Shown piece after piece: positions 9,783 to 20,500 of a DNA stretch of 64,000 nucleotides; within the stretch, counting starts at the first letter, position 1, and every line of letters starts with the position of its first letter. The stretch is from Sphingobium abikonense NBRC 16140. Lineage in GTDB: Bacteria > Pseudomonadota > Alphaproteobacteria > Sphingomonadales > Sphingomonadaceae. Below the pieces are notes generated by a model that saw only the letters and a list, made by a program, of their open reading frames with translations, searched no databases and had not been told where the DNA came from. The DNA is taken from positions 1 to 64,000 of the forward strand of contig NZ_BCYT01000015.1 of assembly GCF_001598335.1 (NCBI RefSeq), read 5' to 3'. Made by a program: the position numbers and the translations under genes.

Positions 9783-10418
9783 TTGAACAAAGGAAGCGGA
9801 GCGGTGGTGGATTTGGAAAGCCAGGGGAATGCGGTCGGCGCCGCTGAAATGGCGGACGATCGGTCCGCTGCCGAATTGCGGTTCCTGCGCGCGCAACTTG
9901 CGGATGAAGCGGCGGCGCGACAGGCCGCGGAGGCTCAGGCCAAGCGGGCCGACGGCGACCTTCAGAAGCTGAAGGCCGAACTGCTCGCCGCCAAGGATCA
10001 GCAGGCCGCGGCCGTGCGCGAACATGAGGCCGCTTTGGCCGCGCGATTCAAGGAAAATGCGACTTTGATGTCCGCGCTCAAGCGCGCGCAGGATCGCGAA
10101 ATGCGCGTGCAGGAATTGGTGGCGCAGGCGGACAAGGTTCATCTTTTGGTCACGCGCCTGCTCGGCGCCCTGTTGCGTCAGGCGGCGCCCAAATATTTGC
10201 CAGCCAATGTGCGTTTGCAGCGCAAATGCGCGTTGCTGGACGAGCATAGCCTGTTCGACGCCACATGGTATCTCAACCAGAACCCGGACGTGTCCGAAGC
10301 GGGCGTCAACGCGGCCGAGCATTTCGTCACCCACGGCCTGCGCGAAGGGCGCTCGGTCAATCGCACGATGGAGGATCTGCGCCGTTGCGCCGCCGCCCTC
10401 CAGGAAAAGCCCCGCTGA
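9783..10418 (+). CDS. Small coiled-coil protein with PDV module
   Basis: A 211-residue cytosolic protein of unassigned function. Residues 30-110 are a charged Ala/Glu/Lys coiled coil, residues 115-135 are more hydrophobic, and residues 158-193 are the FDATWYL...PDV...EGRS module also present in the upstream sulfotransferase-coiled-coil protein and the two giant glycosyltransferases. The layout is a short version of the upstream protein without the enzyme domain, which suggests a paralogous structural partner. The start is TTG 9783, with GGAAGG five bases upstream; GTG 9804 is an alternative. It sits in the same direction between the two large genes with gaps of 123 and 58 bases, probably in one transcript. 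Confidence 0.7.
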   Translation: MNKGSGAVVDLESQGNAVGAAEMADDRSAAELRFLRAQLADEAAARQAAEAQAKRADGDLQKLKAELLAAKDQQAAAVREHEAALAARFKENATLMSALKRAQDREMRVQELVAQADKVHLLVTRLLGALLRQAAPKYLPANVRLQRKCALLDEHSLFDATWYLNQNPDVSEAGVNAAEHFVTHGLREGRSVNRTMEDLRRCAAALQEKPR

Positions 10419-10476
10419 CCCTCCTGCCGATATCAGGCTCCGGGTCCGGCGCCGCTTGCTTCCATGAAGGCTGACA

Positions 10477-13400
10477 ATGCTGACTTTTGATGATCTTGCG
10501 CGCGAAGTCGAACAATCCGGGCTGTTCGATGCGGACTGGTATGTGAAGACCTTTCCCGACGCGCGGCTGGTGGACGTCACCCCCATTCAGCATTTCGTGC
10601 GCTTCGGTCTTTTGCTCCAGCGCGATCCTGGCCCCCGGTTCGACACGCGTCATTATGTCGAAGTCAATCCTGATGTCGTGGCGGCGGGCATGGACCCGTT
10701 GCTCCATTATATCCGCTATGGCGAGGCGGAAGGACGCGAGCCGTTGCCGGCGCGCAAGTCCCCGGTGAAACTGGTCGAATCCGTCGCAAAAGCGCATCAG
10801 CCGGTGCCTGGCGCGGTCGACGTTGCTGGCGATATCCGCCATGCGACCGATGCTTTCGGACTGCGCGGGTTGGAACCCAATGCCCCGCTTGCCGTCGTCC
10901 TTAACCTCACGCTCAAGGATGACGGCGCGAGGATCGGACAGATGCTTTCCCGCCTTGGAGCGCTCGACCTGTTCCTGATGGGGGCGATGGATCGGCTGGG
11001 TGCCGGAGCGCTGCCCGATAATATCGTCTCGCTGACCCTGCTGGGTGAACCGGATGAGGCGGGCAATGCGCGCGGCTTTGCGCGTGTAGCCGGTTCGGGC
11101 GCGCTGGACGGCTATGCCGACATTCTCTGGATATCACCGCAGGATGGTTCGGGCGATGCCATCGAGCAGGCGTTCGCGCTTCAATCCGCATTCGTCGGCG
11201 ACGCGCAATGGGGCCTGGCCGGCGTTCGCGCCTCCGTGCTCGACCGCCAGGATGCGGGGCGCAAGAGGCTCGTCGATGCCCTCAATACGGCATTGCCGCG
11301 CCTGGGGCTGACCTTGGGTCAAGACCCGTTGCTGCTGGTCGATGGCCCGGCAGTCTGGCTCAAGCCTCTGCTTGGTCGGCCTCTTGCTGTGGCGGTGCGG
11401 CCTGCGGAACTGGCCGGCGCTGGCGACTATACGAAATTCCCCGGCCGCGATACGGTGCTGGGACTTTTGTCCGCTGTGGCACGCGAAGGCGGCATGGATG
11501 TTCGCACCGCTGCCCGGTCCCCGGCGCAGCCCTCTACGCCTGATCGTCCCCTCAAGGCCGTGGCTTTCTATCTGCCGCAGTTCCACCCCATTCCCGAAAA
11601 TGACAAATGGTGGGGCAAGGGTTTTACCGAATGGCAGAATGTCGTGCGCGGCAGGCCGCTGTTTCGTCATCATTATCAGCCCCGCGTGCCGGCGGACCTT
11701 GGCTATTATGACCTGCGCCTCGAAGAAACGCAGGTAAGACAGGCCGAACTGGCGAGCGAATTCGGCATTCATGGCTTCTGCTTTTATTATTACTGGTTCA
11801 ACGGCAAGAAGCTGCTCAACCAGCCGATCGAGCAATTCGCCAGGTCATCGCGTATCGACACCGGCTTTTGCGTGTGCTGGGCGAACGAAAACTGGTCGCG
11901 CAACTGGGATGGGCAGAACCGCCACGTCCTGATGCAGCAGGATTATTCGCTCGAAAGCAATATCGCCTTCATTCACGAAATGATCCCGATGATGAAGGAT
12001 CCGCGCTGGATCCGGCATTGCGGCAAGCCCGTCCTGCTCGTCTATCGCATCTCGATCATTCCCAACTGGCTCGAAACCGCGCGCATCTGGCGCGAGGAAT
12101 GCCGCAAGGCCGGGCTTGGCGAAATCCATCTGTGCGCGGTGCGTTTCGGCCTAGAATCGCTGGCGGGGCAGCCGCAGGATCACGGGATCGACAGCTATGT
12201 CCTGTTCCCGCCGCATGAAGGCGCGCGGGTCGATCTGCGCGCGAAAGTGCATGACCTGCACAAGGATTTTGGTGGCGAGATTTTCGACTATGGCGCGGTC
12301 GTCGACGGCGATGTCGAACGCTATGCCGATGGCTATGAATGGCCCGTGCATCGCGGCGCGATGCTGGGCTGGGACAATATGGCCCGCCGCCTGACCGATG
12401 CGCGCGTCTTCCATGGCGCAACGCCGCAGGGGTTCCGCCGCTGGATCAAGGGCATATTGGATCAGGAAAGCCGCCATAATGGCGCGCCTGAAACGCTGAT
12501 GTTCATCAACGCATGGAATGAATGGGCGGAGGGCACCTATCTGGAGCCCGACCAGCGATGGGGCCGGACCAACCTTGCCGCATTCCGCTCCGCAGTCGAC
12601 GCGACGCCGGGCATGAAGGCGGTGACGCTGCCTGCCGGCATCGCCGCCGCGCCCAAGCAGGAGGGCCGCCTTGCGCATCTGGGCAGCCCGCTGGCGGCGG
12701 ACGGCGCCATGCCGCGCGGGCCGGTCTGGTATCGTGGTTACAGGGAGGTAGACCCTACCAAGCCGACGATCCTGCTGTGCGCCCATATTTCCGGTCATCA
12801 GCTGTTCGGCGGCGAACGCAGCTTGCTCGACGTGCTCGAAGCGCTGGCGACGATGCCGGTCAATGTCATCATGACGCTGCCCAGCGACAATAATCGCGCC
12901 TATATCGAGGCGATCCAGAAGCTGTGCGCGGGCGCCTACGCCTTCCGCTATCCGCAGTGGATGGACAATCGCGACAATTATGCCTGGCTGATGCTCGACT
13001 TCGCCGACATCATCGCGCGCCATGCCGTCGACATCGTCCATGCCAACACCATCGTCCTGCTGGAGCCGATCGCGGCGGCACGGCGCATGGGGCGCACGGC
13101 GCTCAGCCATGTCCGCGAGCTCCTCTCGCTCGACAATGGCCTTCAGGAACGCATGGCGCTCACCACCGGGGAGATTATCAGCACGGTGCTGGACCGCACC
13201 GACTGGCTGATCGGCAATTCCCGCGCCACCTGCGAGCTGTTCGCGCGGGACGACCGGACCCTCTATGTGCCCAATGCGGTCACGGTCGAGGATTTCGAGA
13301 TGCGCAACCTGTTCGGCAACACGATCAAGTTCGGCATCGTCAGTTCGAACATCCCCAAGAAGGGGATCGCCGATTTCGTCGAGGTCGCCCGCCTGTCGGC

Positions 13401-14754
13401 CGCCCGCACCAGCCGGGCCAAATTCGTCATCATCGGCCCGCGCACGCCGCAGATCGACGCATGGATGGACGAGGTTGCGAAGGGCGAGCGCCCGGATAAT
13501 CTGATCTTCGCCGGTTACAAGGACAGCGCGCGATCCGCCATGTCGGAACTCAATGTCCTTCTGAATCTGTCGACCTTCGCTGAATCCTTCGGCCGCACCG
13601 TCGCCGAAGCCATGGCGGCCAATCGACCCGTCATCGCCTATCGCTGGGGGGCGCTGCCTGAACTCGTCCAGCATGGCGAAACCGGCTATCTGGTGCCGTT
13701 CAAGAATGTCGGCGCGGTGGTCGATGCGGTGGTCGACCTGTGCGAAAATGACGCCAAGATCGGCGCGATGGGGGAAAAGGGCGCTACCTTCATCCGCCAG
13801 AATTTCTCGCAGCAGCGTCTGCGCGATCATGTCGGCCAGGCCTATGGCCGGATCACGGGCCGGCCGATGACCCCCGACGCCGATGTCGGTTCGGCCAGCC
13901 CGATGGAGCCTGCCGCCCAGACCATCGGCGCGGCCTTGCCCTGCACCATCGTCATCCCTGTCTACAACGCGCCGGAGGAAGTGCGGGCCTGCATCGCCTC
14001 CGTCATCAAGCACACCAATTTGAAGGACAACCAACTGCTCGTCATCGACGATGGCAGCCCGGATCCGGCGGTTGGACCGGTGCTCGACAGTTTTGCCGGG
14101 ACGCCGGGCCTCACCATCATGCGTTCGCCCCGCAATCTGGGATATACAAAGACGATCAACCTTGGCATCGGTCAGGCCGCCGGGCGGGACGTCGTGCTGC
14201 TCAACAGCGACACGGTCGTCACGCCGCGCTGGCTGGAGGGGCTACGCGCCACCGCCTATAGCCGCGCCAATGTCGGCACGGTGACGGCCATGGGCGATAA
14301 TGCCGGCGCCTTCTCCTTCCCGCGTCACAACCAGAAATGCGACAAGCCCGATCATCTGACGCATGAGGAATATGCGCTGATGATGGTGCAGGCCGCGGTC
14401 GACTGCCCGGCACCCGAAGTGCCGACCGGTTCGGGCTTCTGCATGTATATCCGTCGTGCGATGATGGACGCATGCGGCACCTTTGACGAAGATGGTTTCC
14501 CGCGCGGCTATGGTGAGGAAAACGACTTCTGCATGCGGGCGATGAAGGCGGGCTGGGTCAATCTCATTTCGCCCTGGGCCTTCGTCTTCCATATCCGCAC
14601 CGCCAGCTTCAAGGGCGAGAAGGACAAGCTGGTCAAGGAAGGCGTCGACGTCGTGATGAAACGCTATCCCGACTATGCCCGCCTGGTGAAGGCCGCCTTT
14701 TCCGGGCCGGACATGACTGCCCTCCGCCAGGCGACCGCCCGCGTGACGAAATGA
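10477..14754 (+). CDS. Three-domain WbsX-GT4-GT2 polysaccharide glycosyltransferase
   Basis: A 1,425-residue multidomain transferase. In order: two PDV modules (residues 17-52 and 55-89); a region of unknown fold (about 95-355); a WbsX-type domain (about 359-705) with AVAFYLPQFHPIPENDKWWG, GFCFYYYWFNGKK and FINAWNEWAEG; a GT4 domain (about 761-1120) with VSSNIPKKGIADFVEVAR and the AESFGRTVAEAM EX7E region; and a GT2 domain (about 1153-1400) with IVIPVYNAPEEV, LLNSDTVV and GYGEENDFCMRA. Fusion of several transferases in one chain suggests successive additions to one growing repeat unit. ATG 10477 has AAGG seven bases upstream. The GT4-GT2 half is paralogous to the protein starting at 17522. 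Linkages and sugars cannot be deduced. Confidence 0.88.
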   Translation: MLTFDDLAREVEQSGLFDADWYVKTFPDARLVDVTPIQHFVRFGLLLQRDPGPRFDTRHYVEVNPDVVAAGMDPLLHYIRYGEAEGREPLPARKSPVKLVESVAKAHQPVPGAVDVAGDIRHATDAFGLRGLEPNAPLAVVLNLTLKDDGARIGQMLSRLGALDLFLMGAMDRLGAGALPDNIVSLTLLGEPDEAGNARGFARVAGSGALDGYADILWISPQDGSGDAIEQAFALQSAFVGDAQWGLAGVRASVLDRQDAGRKRLVDALNTALPRLGLTLGQDPLLLVDGPAVWLKPLLGRPLAVAVRPAELAGAGDYTKFPGRDTVLGLLSAVAREGGMDVRTAARSPAQPSTPDRPLKAVAFYLPQFHPIPENDKWWGKGFTEWQNVVRGRPLFRHHYQPRVPADLGYYDLRLEETQVRQAELASEFGIHGFCFYYYWFNGKKLLNQPIEQFARSSRIDTGFCVCWANENWSRNWDGQNRHVLMQQDYSLESNIAFIHEMIPMMKDPRWIRHCGKPVLLVYRISIIPNWLETARIWREECRKAGLGEIHLCAVRFGLESLAGQPQDHGIDSYVLFPPHEGARVDLRAKVHDLHKDFGGEIFDYGAVVDGDVERYADGYEWPVHRGAMLGWDNMARRLTDARVFHGATPQGFRRWIKGILDQESRHNGAPETLMFINAWNEWAEGTYLEPDQRWGRTNLAAFRSAVDATPGMKAVTLPAGIAAAPKQEGRLAHLGSPLAADGAMPRGPVWYRGYREVDPTKPTILLCAHISGHQLFGGERSLLDVLEALATMPVNVIMTLPSDNNRAYIEAIQKLCAGAYAFRYPQWMDNRDNYAWLMLDFADIIARHAVDIVHANTIVLLEPIAAARRMGRTALSHVRELLSLDNGLQERMALTTGEIISTVLDRTDWLIGNSRATCELFARDDRTLYVPNAVTVEDFEMRNLFGNTIKFGIVSSNIPKKGIADFVEVARLSAARTSRAKFVIIGPRTPQIDAWMDEVAKGERPDNLIFAGYKDSARSAMSELNVLLNLSTFAESFGRTVAEAMAANRPVIAYRWGALPELVQHGETGYLVPFKNVGAVVDAVVDLCENDAKIGAMGEKGATFIRQNFSQQRLRDHVGQAYGRITGRPMTPDADVGSASPMEPAAQTIGAALPCTIVIPVYNAPEEVRACIASVIKHTNLKDNQLLVIDDGSPDPAVGPVLDSFAGTPGLTIMRSPRNLGYTKTINLGIGQAAGRDVVLLNSDTVVTPRWLEGLRATAYSRANVGTVTAMGDNAGAFSFPRHNQKCDKPDHLTHEEYALMMVQAAVDCPAPEVPTGSGFCMYIRRAMMDACGTFDEDGFPRGYGEENDFCMRAMKAGWVNLISPWAFVFHIRTASFKGEKDKLVKEGVDVVMKRYPDYARLVKAAFSGPDMTALRQATARVTK

Positions 14755-14804
14755 TGGGCCAGCACCCCACGCGGTGCTAGGACAGCAGAAATTCGAGGAC
14801 CGAC

Positions 14805-17090
14805 ATGCATCATTTCCTGATCGTCAAGGCAAAGAGCAAATCTGCGAAAGAGGCACTTTTCGATCGGTTGATCAAGGGGCTCGATCATCTTGTTCTTTAC
14901 GAGCCGCATCGTCGAAAAATATTGTCGCTGGCGGATGACGTATATTTTGCCTCTACGGAAAGTCACGATTTCCTAGGCTTGGGAGAAAAGAGCGGTCAGT
15001 TCGGCGAGCGGTTCATGGCCTATGAAGGCTTTTGCTTCCTCAAATCACGCGGAGAAAATACGCTGGATTTGTTTCGTGACGTATTTGAAAAGCGTAGCAT
15101 TTTTGAAGCAAATGATTATCTTGATGGCGAATTTTGCGCCGTAAACTATGAAGAAAATGGCGGCACGATCAATGTGCTATCGGACTTCACCGGTCTGCGA
15201 CCGATTTATTACCTGAACAACGAAGATTATTTTGCTGCCTCCAACCGGCAAATGTTCCTGAACCCTCTGTTGACGAGGTCGGGCAGGCTGGAAACCGATT
15301 GGCAGCAGATTGCGGACCTTGTTGCAAAGGGCAATAAGTTCACGGAGCGCTCGTTCCTGAAGGGCGTCCGGATGGTGCGGCCTGGCTTTGCGATACAATG
15401 GTCACAAGGTTCGGATTTGAATATCCGGCGATCTGGTACACCGATTTTCACCGCGCGGGGAGAGCCGGGGCGGGGCGACTATATCCGGTCCATATCGGAG
15501 ATTATCCACAATTTTGATTCGCTCGATTACTTCCCCGGATTGGACGGCCAGCCAATTCGAATTTCGCTAACGGGCGGTGAGGATTCCAGGTTGGTGCTGG
15601 CAGCCGCAACGCAGAGTCGCATCGCTGACCGAATTGAAGCCTTCACATATGGCTTTCCGGACAACCCGGATATCGCTGCTGCCGCAATTGTCGCCGAGAA
15701 AGCAGGCGTCAAACATGTCACAAATATCCACACACCGCCCAAGGTAGCGACAGAACGCCCGGTGGATGCGATCTGGACGGATTTGCGGCGGCACGCCTTC
15801 CGCTATGAAGGGGCGCCTGGTGCTTGGGACGGAGGGGCGGCCACGGCAACGCAGACGCGCCTCGATCTTGTCGGCTACTTCGATGCCTATTTCAAACGTG
15901 TGCGGGCAAGCAGCGCGGAGATTGATGTCACGTCCCGCGACGTGGCGCGGAAATTCATGCGCGAACCACAACAGGTTTATGATCCCATGAGTATCCTGCT
16001 GCGGGAAGCGGTAGACTATGATCAGTCGATGGATGACGAATGGATGGAGGCGGCCTTGGCGCAGGGCGCCGAGCTGAACGACCTGCCGGAACTCTATTAT
16101 TTCGACTTTCGACTCCCGTGGTGGGGCGGGGCGATGGCTGCGAATGTGGGAACCATTTATCGGCTTGCGCCCTTGGCGTCTAAATATGCGTCACGCACCG
16201 GGCTGAAGCAGTCACTTGCCGATCGACGTGGTCGGAAATTCATCTTTGAAGCCATGATGACGTTGCGGCCGGATTTGTTGGAAATTCCTTATCTAAATAA
16301 ACAATGGCCAGACCACTATCAGGATCGCGCCCTGAACGTGAAGCTGCCCGGGGTCGAACTGAAGTTGCCAGTGCCTCAACATCCTTCTGCGCCTTGGCAA
16401 GTTACCTTGGCGAAGAGTGGTGGACGATTTATCAAAGATTATCTGGAGGCAAATAAGTTTTCCGGCTTGGAGAGCGTCATCGACGTCAAACGCTTTACGG
16501 AGTTTCTCGATAACCCCGCATTGATCAAAAATACTCCGATTGTACGTACAATCGCTAACATTTGCGAAATATTGATTTTGTCCGCCAATGACCAAAGCAG
16601 GGCGCCGGATAAAATTGAAAATTCCAGACTGCCGTCGGGGGTGATGATAACAAATATTGTCGAACTGTCGCATCGACGCGAACAGGCTTCAGTTAATATT
16701 GATACATCCAAGCAGCTGAAGCGTGATTTTCACATTCCCTTTCCTCGAGTGAATCTGCGTAATTTTCGTGTAGATCCCGCCGAAAGACCTTGTGATATCA
16801 CCATTCAAAAAATGATCCTGAACTACTCAGATGGCCGTGTGGCTGAGCTGCATGCATCGCAATATAGATGTAATTCACAATTAAAGATCGTCTCAGCGTC
16901 AGGCAAAGAAGTTAAGATCACTTCGACAGGTGACGATCCGCAAATATATTTCAACAATATAGATAATATGTCTGGAATTAAAAGCTGCGATATCGTGGCT
17001 TTAATGCCTCAGGACGGGGGAAGGCTGGAAGTCTTTTTTGACCAGGGGGCCGGCTTCTCCCGCGAGCATATGGTCGCCCATTCATATTGA
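14805..17090 (+). CDS. Asparagine-synthetase-like ATP-dependent amidotransferase
   Basis: A 761-residue protein with the two-domain plan of AsnB. The N-terminal Ntn-type half (about 1-200) retains family strands such as DYLDGEFCAVNYEE and DFTGLRPIYYL but begins MHHF, so the catalytic Cys2 of a glutaminase is absent. The synthetase half has a PP-loop, SLTGGEDSR at residues 254-262, matching the SGGxDS ATP-pyrophosphatase motif. It probably adenylates a carboxylate and uses free ammonia or another amine; in a polysaccharide locus a uronic acid is a natural candidate. The last 150 residues match nothing I recognise. GAGGA precedes ATG 14805. The gene is visibly more A/T-rich than its neighbours, particularly beyond 16,500, suggesting separate acquisition between two related transferase genes. 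Confidence 0.75.
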   Translation: MHHFLIVKAKSKSAKEALFDRLIKGLDHLVLYEPHRRKILSLADDVYFASTESHDFLGLGEKSGQFGERFMAYEGFCFLKSRGENTLDLFRDVFEKRSIFEANDYLDGEFCAVNYEENGGTINVLSDFTGLRPIYYLNNEDYFAASNRQMFLNPLLTRSGRLETDWQQIADLVAKGNKFTERSFLKGVRMVRPGFAIQWSQGSDLNIRRSGTPIFTARGEPGRGDYIRSISEIIHNFDSLDYFPGLDGQPIRISLTGGEDSRLVLAAATQSRIADRIEAFTYGFPDNPDIAAAAIVAEKAGVKHVTNIHTPPKVATERPVDAIWTDLRRHAFRYEGAPGAWDGGAATATQTRLDLVGYFDAYFKRVRASSAEIDVTSRDVARKFMREPQQVYDPMSILLREAVDYDQSMDDEWMEAALAQGAELNDLPELYYFDFRLPWWGGAMAANVGTIYRLAPLASKYASRTGLKQSLADRRGRKFIFEAMMTLRPDLLEIPYLNKQWPDHYQDRALNVKLPGVELKLPVPQHPSAPWQVTLAKSGGRFIKDYLEANKFSGLESVIDVKRFTEFLDNPALIKNTPIVRTIANICEILILSANDQSRAPDKIENSRLPSGVMITNIVELSHRREQASVNIDTSKQLKRDFHIPFPRVNLRNFRVDPAERPCDITIQKMILNYSDGRVAELHASQYRCNSQLKIVSASGKEVKITSTGDDPQIYFNNIDNMSGIKSCDIVALMPQDGGRLEVFFDQGAGFSREHMVAHSY

Positions 17091-17521
17091 CCCGGCTTAA
17101 AAGCTTCCCGACGGCAGATCCATGCTTTGGCTGGGAGGCTGTCATGACCCCTTGGGCATGTGATTCGTTTCATACGCATTGCGGCGGTCACATAGGCGAA
17201 TTGATTGGGTGTTGGGGCGCTACTTTTTCGGTCGTCTCCTACTATCGGCGTAGGCACTGACTATCTTGTTGCGACTGCACCATTTTCAATAGGTTTGCCA
17301 TCACAAGACGGTCGCTAGATAGCTTCGACGAAGCCCGAAAACCTTCGATTGGACCGATAAAATAAGGTTAATTTGCTGTTAGCCCTTGCTTTGCTGCGAC
17401 TGCGAGCACACAATCGAGATGGTAACATATTTTATTGCCGCACGCGGCCGGCCTCGGGGTGCAGCTTAGGGCATAGGCCCAAGTTTGCCGCAATTTGATT
17501 GCTGTGTAATGCGAGGGCAAA
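17091..17521. other. 431-bp non-coding gap, relatively A/T-rich
   Basis: No open frame with coding character on either strand, and no convincing terminator or promoter. Its base composition continues the A/T-rich trend of the preceding gene. It precedes a GTG-started gene, so a promoter for the second giant transferase may lie here, but none could be placed. Confidence 0.5.
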
Positions 17522-20500
17522 GTGCATAAATTGATCCCGGCGGAAGCCGCTCCGGCTGAGCATGTGGCGCTGATCAAGCAGTCTCCCTTGTTCAATGAGG
17601 ATTGGTATCTGCGCACCTATCCCGACGTCCAGATATTGGGCGTGGATGCCGCGGCGCATTATCTGTGGCTGGGGTCGCTGCTGCGGCGCGATCCGTCGAG
17701 CGAGTTCAGCACCAGCGGCTATCTGGAAATGAACCCGGATGTGGGCGCGGCGGGCATGAACCCGCTGCTCCATTATGTGAAGAACGGGCATCGCGAAAAT
17801 CGCCGGCTCGGCCCCCGGCGTCGCGCGCTTGATCCGGCGTCCTGGAAGCAGGGCGATGTCGCTGTCATCGCCGACGCGCCATCGGTCCTGCTGTGCGCGC
17901 ATGAGGTCAACGCGCATATGTTCGGCGGCGAACGCAGCTTCATCGACATGCTCGATGCGCTTGGTCAGTTGCGCCTCAACATCTATGTCGCCGTGCCCAA
18001 GGAAGGCAATCCCGACTATATCGAATTGCTGCGGTCCAGATCCTGCGGCCTGTTCGCCTTTCCCTATGGCCAATGGACCAAGAATCGCGGGCCGGACGAA
18101 ACCTCGATCGAGGATTTCACGCACATCATCGAACAGTGCAATATCAGCCTGGTCTATTGCAATACGATCGTGCTGGTCGATCCGCTGATCGCCGCGCGCA
18201 GGGCCGGGCGAGTGACGGCGATCCATGCCCGCGAGCTGATCGACCATGACGAACATCTGTGCAACCGCATGGGCATGGATGCGAAGGGCATTATCGACCG
18301 CATCCTGCATCAGACCGACTATGTGATCGCCAATTCCGCCGCCACGCAAAAGCTGTTTGAACGCAGCAAGCGCAGCTTTCACGCGCCCAATGTCGCGAAG
18401 GTCGACGCGCTCGACATGGCTAATGTCGTGCAGGACCGGATCGTCTTCGGCATCGTCAGCTCGAACATCCCCAAAAAGGGGATCGCCGATTTCGTCGAGG
18501 TCGCGCGCCGCGCGGAAGCTGTGGCGCCCAACGCCTTCTTCCGCGTCATCGGCCCCGAAAACGACTATGTCGCCGAGCTCAAGGCCGCCGGCCTGCCAGG
18601 CAATCTGGAGTTTGCCGGCTATGCCGACACGCCGGCCGAGGCGATGGCGCAGCTTAACGTGGTGCTCGCCCTGTCGCATTTCGCCGAATCCTTCGGCCGC
18701 ACCGTCGCCGAAGCGCAGGCCGCGCGCCGGCCGGTCATTGCCTATCGCTGGGGCGCGGTGCCCGAACTGATCGACGACAACCAGACCGGGTTCCTGGTGG
18801 ACCACAAGGATATCGACGCCGTCGTCGCGCGGGTGGCAACGCTGTGCCAGGACCCTGATCGCATCGCCACCATGGGGGAGGCTGGCCGCGAAAAGATCCT
18901 GCGCCAGTTCGCGCCCGTCGTGCTGCGCAACAATCTGCGCCATGCGCTTTCCGTCATGTTGCACGAGCCGGTTCCGCTGCGCATCGACGAAACCCGCCGC
19001 CTGACCATCATCGTGCCCGTCTATAACGCGCCCGAAGCGGTCGAGCGTTGCCTGCAATCGGTGCTGACCCGCACCGACCTGACCCGCCACCGGGTGCTGA
19101 TGATCAACGATGGCAGCAGCGACGAGCGGGTGCAGCCCCTGCTGGAGCGTTTCGCGCTCAACCCCGGTTTCAACCTGCTCGTGAACCCGCAGAATATGGG
19201 TTATACCCGCACCATCAATCGCGGCATCGCCTGGGCCGGGGATGACGACATATTGCTGCTCAACAGCGACACCATCGTCCATGACGGCTGGATCGAGGGC
19301 ATGCGCAAGGTGGCGCTGGGCACGCCCAAGGCCGGCACCGTCACCGCCATGGGGGACAATTCGGGCAGCTTTTCCTTTCCCACGCCCAATATCGTCAATC
19401 CCCGGCCCGAAGGCCTTTCGCATGACGAATGGGCGCACCGGATCATCAGCTTCACACAGGAGTCCGATCCCATCGACGTGCCGACCGGCAACGGTTTCTG
19501 CATGTATATCCGCCGCGACCTGATGGATCATATCGGCCTGTTCGATGAAGAGGCTTTTCCGCGCGGCTATGGCGAGGAAAACGACTTTTGCATGCGGACG
19601 ATCAAGGCCGGGTGGAAGAATTTCATTTCGCCCCACGCCTATGTCTTCCACCAGCGCACCGCCAGCTTCGGCGCGGAAAAGGACGGCCTTATCAAGACGG
19701 CGATGGAGATCGTCCATCAACGCCATCCCGATTATGCGCGCAAGGTGAAGGCGGCGTTCGGATCGGGCAAGATGAAGCAGCTGCGCGCGCTCGCCGCCAG
19801 GGCCTATGAGGAGGATGCCGTCGCCACCCGTCCGGCCTGGCGCGACGCGCCGGTGGGCGAGCCTGTGGACGCCAGCGTCCATCGCGTCGGGCCTGAGCGC
19901 CGCTTCCTGTCGCTCAACCAGACGATGATCGACTGGCACAGCCTGCGCAGCAACGCGCCGCAGCGCGATCCCGACCTCGTGTCGATCATCGTGTGCGTCT
20001 ACAATCAATATTCGCTGACCAACAAATGCCTCAATGCGCTGGTGCGCCAGTGCGGCCGCGCCAAGGTCGAGATCATCATGGTCAACAACGGCAGCGATGA
20101 GGAAACGTCGGGACTGCTCGATCAGTGGGCGGAGCGGGACGGGCGCATCAGCGTCATCCACAATTTCGACAATCTGAACTTCTCGCTCGGCAACAATGTC
20201 GGCTTTGCCGCGTCGCAGGGCGGGCGCATCATCTTCCTCAACAACGACACCGAAGTGCAGCCCGGCTGGCTGGAGCCGCTGCTGGCGCCGCTCGCCGACT
20301 CGCAAGTCATGGGCAGCCAGCCCAAGCTGCTCTACCCCGATGGCAAGGTGCAGTGTGTCGGCGTGGTCTTTTCGGGCAAGACGCCGCTCGGCTACCCCAT
20401 CTATGTCGATGAGGACGCCAATTCACCGCTGGTCGCGGACAATCGCCGTTTCCGCGCGATCACGGGGGCCTGTTTCGCGATGCGCGCTGTGGATTTCGCC

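Noticed and set aside
14805-17090. True asparagine synthetase B
   Set aside because: The N-terminal Cys required for glutaminase activity is missing, the PP-loop is altered, the C-terminus is extended, and the context is polysaccharide synthesis.
12151-20305. Minus-strand frames of 627 and 957 codons inside the two giant transferase genes
   Set aside because: Same antisense-shadow effect; the plus-strand frames have clear GT4, GT2 and WbsX motifs throughout.
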